From Cyanobacteria bacterium OH_CBB_238 (lineage in GTDB: Bacteria > Cyanobacteriota > Vampirovibrionia > Gastranaerophilales > Gastranaerophilaceae): DNA of 9,051 nt. The notes under the pieces are model-generated. The model was not told the DNA's origin. It was given only the letters and a program-made list of their open reading frames with translations, and did not search any database. The stretch is from positions 1-9,051 of the forward strand of contig JAEYQN010000187.1 of the NCBI GenBank assembly GCA_023409995.1, given 5' to 3'. A program made the position numbers and the translations under genes. Positions 6,006 to 9,051 of the stretch are shown here, piece after piece (the stretch's first letter is position 1; each line of letters opens with the position of its first letter).

Positions 6006-6050
6006 TGGACTTCGTGTCCTGTAAATACTGCTGAAAGTAAATTAAACGTG

Positions 6051-6079
6051 TTGACAACGCGCATCCTGTTTGTAATAAT
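6051..6079 (+). promoter_or_regulatory. Strong promoter of the pilin-like gene
   Basis: TTGACA (6051-6056) matches the -35 consensus exactly. After 17 nt comes AATAAT (6074-6079), a 5/6 match to the -10, with TG at 6071-6072 giving an extended -10. The predicted start near 6086 leaves a leader of about 33 nt before the ATG at 6119. A host-type promoter this strong inside a late region is typical of a moron expressed in the lysogen. Confidence 0.8.
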
Positions 6080-6118
6080 GTTGTTTTCAATAGTTAAATT
6101 TAGGCTTAGGTATTAATC

Positions 6119-6748
6119 ATGAAAAAGTTGGCCTTTACATTGGCGGAAGTCTTATTGACTTTGGTTATAATTGGTATTATTGCGGCAATGACAATTTCGC
6201 CAATTATCCAAACCACTCAAAAAAAACAATTTGTTGCAGGACTCCTAAAAGCGAATTCAACGCTTTCAAGGGCAACCCTTATGGCAAAAAACGATGTTGG
6301 AGAAAACGAACTTGATAGTATATGGGCAGACTCAACGTTTGGCTATAATACTCTGCAGCTATACAAGAAACATCTTTCTATTGCCAAAGATTGCGGTTCG
6401 GGTACCGGTTGTTGGCCTAAAGAGGTTCTTTGTTTAGACGGTTCAGTATTTTGGAGTGACTGGGATGCATACTATGCAGGCAGGTATGGTAAAGCGGTAT
6501 TGACTGATGGTTCTGCCATTATGTTTGATGGAAGTTATATTTATGTCGACGTGAATGGGTCAAAAGCTCCAAATCAGCTTGGGCGAGATATTTTCCAATT
6601 TGCCTATTTTTCCGACAAACATCACCTGCTTCCATTAGGAACCGGTTATGCAAACCTTGATCTTCAATGCAATACAACAACTGCGGCAGGCAAATACGCA
6701 CAATCTTGCCCGGCAAAAATTATTATGGAAGGTGAAATGAACTACTAA
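6119..6748 (+). CDS. Type IV pilin-like / pseudopilin protein (phage-borne moron)
   Basis: The 209-residue protein has a class III signal: KKLA, then FTLAEVLLTLVIIGIIAAMT. Cleavage is expected between A5 and F6, leaving E10 at mature position +5, as in type IV prepilins and type II secretion pseudopilins. Alanine replaces the usual glycine at -1, which prepilin peptidase tolerates. The rest is a globular head with five cysteines (C92, C98, C105, C184, C197) and a DVNGSKAPNQLGRDIFQF block at 144-161, like that of pseudopilins in gut Gastranaerophilales. It reads opposite to the surrounding virion genes, with its own promoter and a terminator. The Shine-Dalgarno is weak (AGG 8 nt before ATG). 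It may decorate the host surface or alter host pili in the lysogen; that role is inference. The pilin class is well supported. Confidence 0.9.
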   Translation: MKKLAFTLAEVLLTLVIIGIIAAMTISPIIQTTQKKQFVAGLLKANSTLSRATLMAKNDVGENELDSIWADSTFGYNTLQLYKKHLSIAKDCGSGTGCWPKEVLCLDGSVFWSDWDAYYAGRYGKAVLTDGSAIMFDGSYIYVDVNGSKAPNQLGRDIFQFAYFSDKHHLLPLGTGYANLDLQCNTTTAAGKYAQSCPAKIIMEGEMNY

Positions 6749-6770
6749 TCCTTCCGTGCAATGTAATAAA

Positions 6771-6807
6771 AAGCATTAAAGGTGGATTTATACATCCACC
6801 TTTGCTT
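6771..6807. terminator. Bidirectional terminator between convergent genes
   Basis: AAAGGTGGAT (6778-6787) and ATCCACCTTT (6794-6803) form a perfect 10-bp stem with a TTATAC loop. AAGC (6771-6774) and GCTT (6804-6807) extend it by 4 bp across a 3-nt bulge. T-rich sequence follows on both strands: CTTTTTATT on the minus strand after the stem, and TTT in the stem end on the plus strand. It would end both the pilin transcript and the leftward scaffold transcript. Confidence 0.8.
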
Positions 6808-7574
6808 TACTTAATTTGTCCTTTTCGAAGCTGCTCCATGATCGCAGGTTCGTTTTCTCGAAATTCATCAGGTGACATTTTGCCTATTTCTTCACGAGTG
6901 AAAGTTTTTGAGCCGCTAACAGACTTTGAAGCGTTAAGCGCACTGCTTAGCAGGCGTTTTTTTGCTTCAGAATTTGTTTTTTCAAGCACACTTTCGTTTT
7001 CTTTAGTTTGTTGAAAGCTTGATACTGCTGCCTCTTCAATAATTTTTATCAAGTCAACGACCTTATTCAGCTCATCCGGAGAGATAGAATCAAATTGTTG
7101 CTGCATATAGCTTTTAACTGAATTTCTTGCATCAGAAGAGAAAAACTGCGGGTTTGTTTTTTCAAACTCGCCAAAAGGATCAACACTGACTTGTTCTTGC
7201 GCTTGTGCTTGCATTTGAGGCTGATTTGACCTTGGGGGTAATGTATTACTTCCAAATGCCTTTTGTAGTAATTTGTCCTTTAAGATTGCTCCTTGTTGTG
7301 GGGTCAGTTTACCTTTTGCAATCATTTGCGCTATGGTTTTTAAGTCGTTGGCAACAGCCTGTTTTACTACATCTGAAGGCTGGTTCACGGGACGAACCTG
7401 TCTTGCTTGTTGTGACTGTGCCTCTAGTGTTTTTAGAACCTCTTTAACGTTGTTAAGTTCACTCTGTAACGCGCTGATCGCAGGATCAGGCACGGTTGCA
7501 GCATCATTTGACACTTGTTGCTCTAAGTTTTGAGAGCCGTTATTTATTAATTCTTGTGTTAATTTATCCGTCAT
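6807..7574 (-). CDS. Probable phage capsid scaffolding protein
   Basis: Scaffolds organise capsid subunits into a procapsid and are then lost or cleaved. The 255-residue product is acidic to neutral, rich in Q, S and N, and predicted helical, with a low-complexity linker (PPRSNQPQMQAQAQEQ at 113-128). Two segments fit my recollection of scaffolds from related phages: NPQFFSSDARNSVKSYMQQ followed by DELNKVVDLIKIIEEAAV (141-184), and the C-terminal FTREEIGKMSPDEFRENEP...MEQLRKG (225-252), a short basic helix-turn-helix of the kind that binds coat protein. AAGGA lies 9 nt before the ATG. The start is one base after the stop of the GNAT gene, so the two are translationally coupled. A capsid gene usually follows a scaffold, but here a terminator and a convergent pilin gene follow instead. 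It could also be another minor head protein. Confidence 0.6.
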   Translation of the reverse strand: MTDKLTQELINNGSQNLEQQVSNDAATVPDPAISALQSELNNVKEVLKTLEAQSQQARQVRPVNQPSDVVKQAVANDLKTIAQMIAKGKLTPQQGAILKDKLLQKAFGSNTLPPRSNQPQMQAQAQEQVSVDPFGEFEKTNPQFFSSDARNSVKSYMQQQFDSISPDELNKVVDLIKIIEEAAVSSFQQTKENESVLEKTNSEAKKRLLSSALNASKSVSGSKTFTREEIGKMSPDEFRENEPAIMEQLRKGQIK

Positions 7575-7575
7575 T

Positions 7576-8115
7576 TTAGACCATCCTTTTATTTACTTTG
7601 ATTATGCTGTAAACATCTATATCAACAGGCCTTAGCCCCACCATTGTTTCCGATTTAAGTGTGCACTCTTTTTTAAACCCGAGTTTTTGCAGTAAGTTTA
7701 TGGCGTTTCTATTATGCCTATACACTTCAGCCTTAAGTTTGACCAGTTTATATCGCTTGAAAACGTATTTTATAAAGCGTTTACCTGCAAATCTCGTAAA
7801 CTTTCCCCAATATTTAGGGTCAATACACGTTGTTACGCTTGCGCTATGGCTTCTTTTTGAAGATCCCAGCCAATCATCCAGATAAACAAACCCTCTGAAC
7901 TCACCATCTGAAGAAGCAATTACCCAGAAACAAGGCGAAGTTCTTTGTATAAGAGCGATTAAAACTTTTGTTATATTTTCACCCGAATCTAAAAAATAAT
8001 CGTCAAAAAGCTTGTTTCCATATGCCTTTACAAGCCTTATTATGTCCGGAATATAACTGACATTTTCATAAATCCCGAATTCAGGGACAATGCGGATTTT
8101 CAAAAACTTTATCAT
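7576..8115 (-). CDS. GNAT-family N-acetyltransferase
   Basis: GNAT enzymes move an acetyl group from acetyl-CoA to an amine on a small molecule or protein. The 179-residue product shows the fold's usual order: helices at the N-terminus, the strand pair CFWVIASSDGEFRGFVYLDDW (about 62-82), a central strand ending in TTCIDPKYWGKF (95-106, quoted for the acetyl-CoA region), and the C-terminal motif VYRHNRNAINLLQKLGF (131-147), which is the clearest signature. I place the start at the ATG at 8115, with GGGAAAG 9 nt upstream. A TTG at 8133 would add six residues but has no ribosome binding site. Acetyltransferases of this type recur next to head genes in podovirus-like phages, with unknown substrate. 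It lies between the 56-residue gene (56 nt upstream) and the scaffold gene (1 nt). Confidence 0.8.
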   Translation of the reverse strand: MIKFLKIRIVPEFGIYENVSYIPDIIRLVKAYGNKLFDDYFLDSGENITKVLIALIQRTSPCFWVIASSDGEFRGFVYLDDWLGSSKRSHSASVTTCIDPKYWGKFTRFAGKRFIKYVFKRYKLVKLKAEVYRHNRNAINLLQKLGFKKECTLKSETMVGLRPVDIDVYSIIKVNKRMV

Positions 8116-8171
8116 GTGATTGGTCTTTCCCAATGTTGATATTGTAAGATTAGCCGCAGAATTTTGAAAGG

Positions 8172-8342
8172 CTAATTCAAGTCGTCTTTTTCCTGATCAA
8201 AACTTAGTATTGTTTTCACGTAATCAACATAGTTTTGAGATATTGCATTTGCCTGCCTAAGCAAAATATCTTTTTCCACTCCTGACTTAATGCCCTCAAT
8301 CAAACCACCAAAATCTTTTTGAATCATTTCAATATCATTCAT
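8172..8342 (-). CDS. Unknown 56-residue protein
   Basis: A short frame of 56 residues starts with ATG at 8342 (MNDIEMIQKDFGGLIEGIKS) and ends with TAG at 8172. It looks wholly helical and amphipathic, with an acidic C-terminus (FDQEKDDLN) and no cysteine, signal peptide or membrane segment. AAAGGA stands about 13 nt before the ATG, which is far but usable. It is the first gene of the leftward GNAT and scaffold group and is divergent from the repressor gene. I do not recognise a family. Codon use and the placement in a closely packed group favour a real gene. Confidence 0.6.
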   Translation of the reverse strand: MNDIEMIQKDFGGLIEGIKSGVEKDILLRQANAISQNYVDYVKTILSFDQEKDDLN

Positions 8343-8434
8343 GACAATCTTTTATTCCTTTATACAATATATTGATTTATAATAACTAATATATTGTTAT
8401 TTTAATACCTTGTCAATATTTATAAAATAATAAT
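8343..8434. promoter_or_regulatory. Divergent promoter/operator region with palindromic sites
   Basis: This 92-bp AT-rich gap separates the repressor gene from the leftward 56-residue gene. CAATATATTG at 8365-8374 is a perfect palindrome. TAATATATTG (8387-8396) repeats it with one change, and CAATATTTAT (8414-8423) is a weaker third copy. Three similar sites between divergent genes resemble a phage operator set. Promoter boxes are weak: TTGTTA (8394-8399) with TATTTA 17 nt later could serve the repressor, and TATAAA with an ill-defined -35 could serve the leftward operon. Confidence 0.55.
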
Positions 8435-8656
8435 ATGTTATATGATGATTTATTAAAAAACTTTGGTTTGAGATTAAAGTTTATCAGAATGAAGAAAAGT
8501 ATCAGCCAAGCCCAACTTGCAGAACTAATTGATGCGCATGAGCATAACATAAGTGACATTGAACGAGGTAAGCGAAATCTGACAATGAAAACTATAAACA
8601 AAATTGCTAATGCTCTTGAAGTTGATATTGCACGGTTCTTCGACTTTAAAGACTAG
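8435..8656 (+). CDS. Cro/CI-type (XRE) helix-turn-helix repressor
   Basis: The 73-residue product is a single HTH_3 domain: GLRLKFIRMKKSISQAQLAE (residues 11-30) holds helix 1 and the start of the turn. The recognition region HNISDIERGKRNLTMKTINK (37-56) follows, then the closing helix ANALEVDIARFF. There is no second dimerisation or peptidase domain, so it is a minimal transcription regulator, as in Cro or short XRE proteins. No Shine-Dalgarno stands before the ATG (AATAATAAT), so it may be translated from a leaderless or near-leaderless message as lambda cI is. It faces the operator-like sites at 8365-8423 and probably represses itself and the leftward genes. Whether it controls lysogeny or only this local cluster is inference. 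Confidence 0.85.
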   Translation: MLYDDLLKNFGLRLKFIRMKKSISQAQLAELIDAHEHNISDIERGKRNLTMKTINKIANALEVDIARFFDFKD

Positions 8657-8673
8657 TTTATAATTGCTTTTAA

Positions 8674-8718
8674 TTGCGCTTTTTAGCCAATATGTTATAA
8701 TACCCCTGTTGGAAACAG
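8674..8718 (+). promoter_or_regulatory. Promoter and leader hairpin of the 8xMP-like gene
   Basis: TTGCGC (8674-8679), a 16-nt spacer and TATAAT (8696-8701), with TG at 8693-8694, form an extended -10 promoter. In the leader, CTGTT (8706-8710) and AACAG (8714-8718) can form a 5-bp hairpin, followed by the AGAGG ribosome binding site. The -10 context ATGTTATAATA is identical to that of the ncRNA promoter at 2219-2229. Confidence 0.65.
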
Positions 8719-8731
8719 ATTAGAGGCGAAA

Positions 8732-9051
8732 ATGGATAAAGATGAACAACTTTTAGAGTGCTACAAGCTATACATCGAGTCAAAAGAACGATTTACGGAC
8801 AGATCTTTTAGAACAAACAAATTCTATTTGGTTCTTATAATCATTTTGATGTCAGCTGTTGCATACTATTCAAACGGTACAACATCTTCAGCCTTCATAG
8901 CGGTTCTTTCGGGTCTTGGCTTTGCAATTTCCGCGTTGTGGTGGTTCAATCAGGACTCTTATCAGTACTTGATTAAAGTCAAATACAAAAACGTGATCGA
9001 AGAAATGGAAAAGCAATTGCCTTTCGCCGCCTGCACAGAGGAGTTTAAGGC
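8732..9051 (+). CDS. RipA/8xMP-like octameric membrane protein, N-terminal part
   Basis: The frame starts with ATG at 8732, preceded by AGAGG at 6 nt, and leaves the window after 106 codons. The visible part has an N-terminal charged helix (YKLYIESKERFTDRSFRTNKF), a membrane segment (about residues 33-47, YLVLIIILMSAVAYY), and a second membrane segment (about 55-73) ending in ALWW. After these comes SYQYLIKVKYKNVIEEMEKQLP, in which an aromatic pair, a lysine and the ExE..LP block resemble the RipA family of octameric membrane proteins. The biochemical role of that family is largely unknown to me. The gene has its own extended -10 promoter, independent of the repressor gene 75 bp upstream. It could be a prophage moron or the first flanking host gene; no attachment site is visible to decide. 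Confidence 0.7.
   Translation, partial: MDKDEQLLECYKLYIESKERFTDRSFRTNKFYLVLIIILMSAVAYYSNGTTSSAFIAVLSGLGFAISALWWFNQDSYQYLIKVKYKNVIEEMEKQLPFAACTEEFK

Larger units (their letters stand above)
5552..6048. other. Gene-poor AT-rich intergenic region
   Basis: About 500 bp lie between terS (leftward) and the pilin promoter (rightward). It holds the hairpin at 5641-5680, the phased A/T tracts at 5673-5740 and the two inverted repeats at 5959-6005, annotated separately. An 82-codon frame on the minus strand (6064-5816) has no ribosome binding site, starts inside the pilin promoter and shows no family features, so I do not call it. On the plus strand a frame of about 53 codons, ending near 5943 in FPEVEGKKNEEANF, has no start codon and might be a decayed gene end. 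Confidence 0.5.

Noticed and set aside
5816..6064. An 82-codon leftward frame in the intergenic region
   Set aside because: It begins inside the -35 region of the pilin promoter, has no properly spaced ribosome binding site, shows no recognisable domain and is unusually rich in aromatic residues.
7205..7533. Rightward frames of 80 and 86 codons opposite the scaffold gene
   Set aside because: They are antisense shadows of the low-complexity scaffold gene, with no ribosome binding site and cysteine-rich nonsense composition.
8116..8133. A TTG start at 8133 for the GNAT protein
   Set aside because: No Shine-Dalgarno precedes it, while the in-frame ATG at 8115 has GGGAAAG 9 nt upstream. The six extra residues are not needed for the fold.

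Overview
The window is a phage virion-assembly region, most likely part of an integrated prophage in an AT-rich bacterium. The likely host is a gut-type Gastranaerophilales/Vampirovibrionia lineage. That host guess rests mainly on the pilin-like protein at 6119-6748: its FTLAEVLLTL...IIGIIAAMT leader and DVNG...PN..GRD block resemble pseudopilins I associate with those genomes. It is an inference from memory, not a search result.

Layout. Most genes read leftward. From right to left on the minus strand they are: a 56-residue protein (8342-8172), a GNAT acetyltransferase (8115-7576), a probable scaffolding protein (7574-6807), then after a gap the small terminase (5551-5117), an unknown 123-residue protein (5071-4700), a head-tail adaptor (4690-4052), the portal (4034-2361), an Abi-like HEPN protein (2178-1441), the large terminase (1382-93), and the first 21 codons of a small membrane protein that leaves the window at base 1. 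Terminase, portal, adaptor and scaffold together point to a tailed phage, probably a podovirus-like one. No major capsid gene is visible.

Three units do not follow this leftward plan. (1) The Abi-like HEPN gene and a divergent stretch that looks like a roughly 110-nt structured non-coding RNA form a self-contained cassette at about 1391-2350, between portal and large terminase, with its own back-to-back promoters and a terminator at each end. The RNA contains an exact 17-nt direct repeat, and the second copy is exactly the loop of a 10-bp hairpin. This resembles the AbiF toxin with RNA antitoxin architecture proposed as the ancestor of Cas13, and it is the best candidate here for an undescribed system. 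(2) A type IV pilin-like gene reads rightward with a near-consensus promoter and a shared terminator, so it looks like a moron. (3) At the right end a Cro/CI-type repressor reads rightward, divergent from the 56-residue gene across an operator-like region, followed by the start of an octameric-membrane-protein (RipA/8xMP-like) gene with its own promoter.

The gene-poor stretch 5552-6118 holds an intrinsic-terminator-like hairpin, a run of seven A/T tracts phased at about 10 bp just upstream of the small terminase gene, two further inverted repeats, and the pilin promoter.
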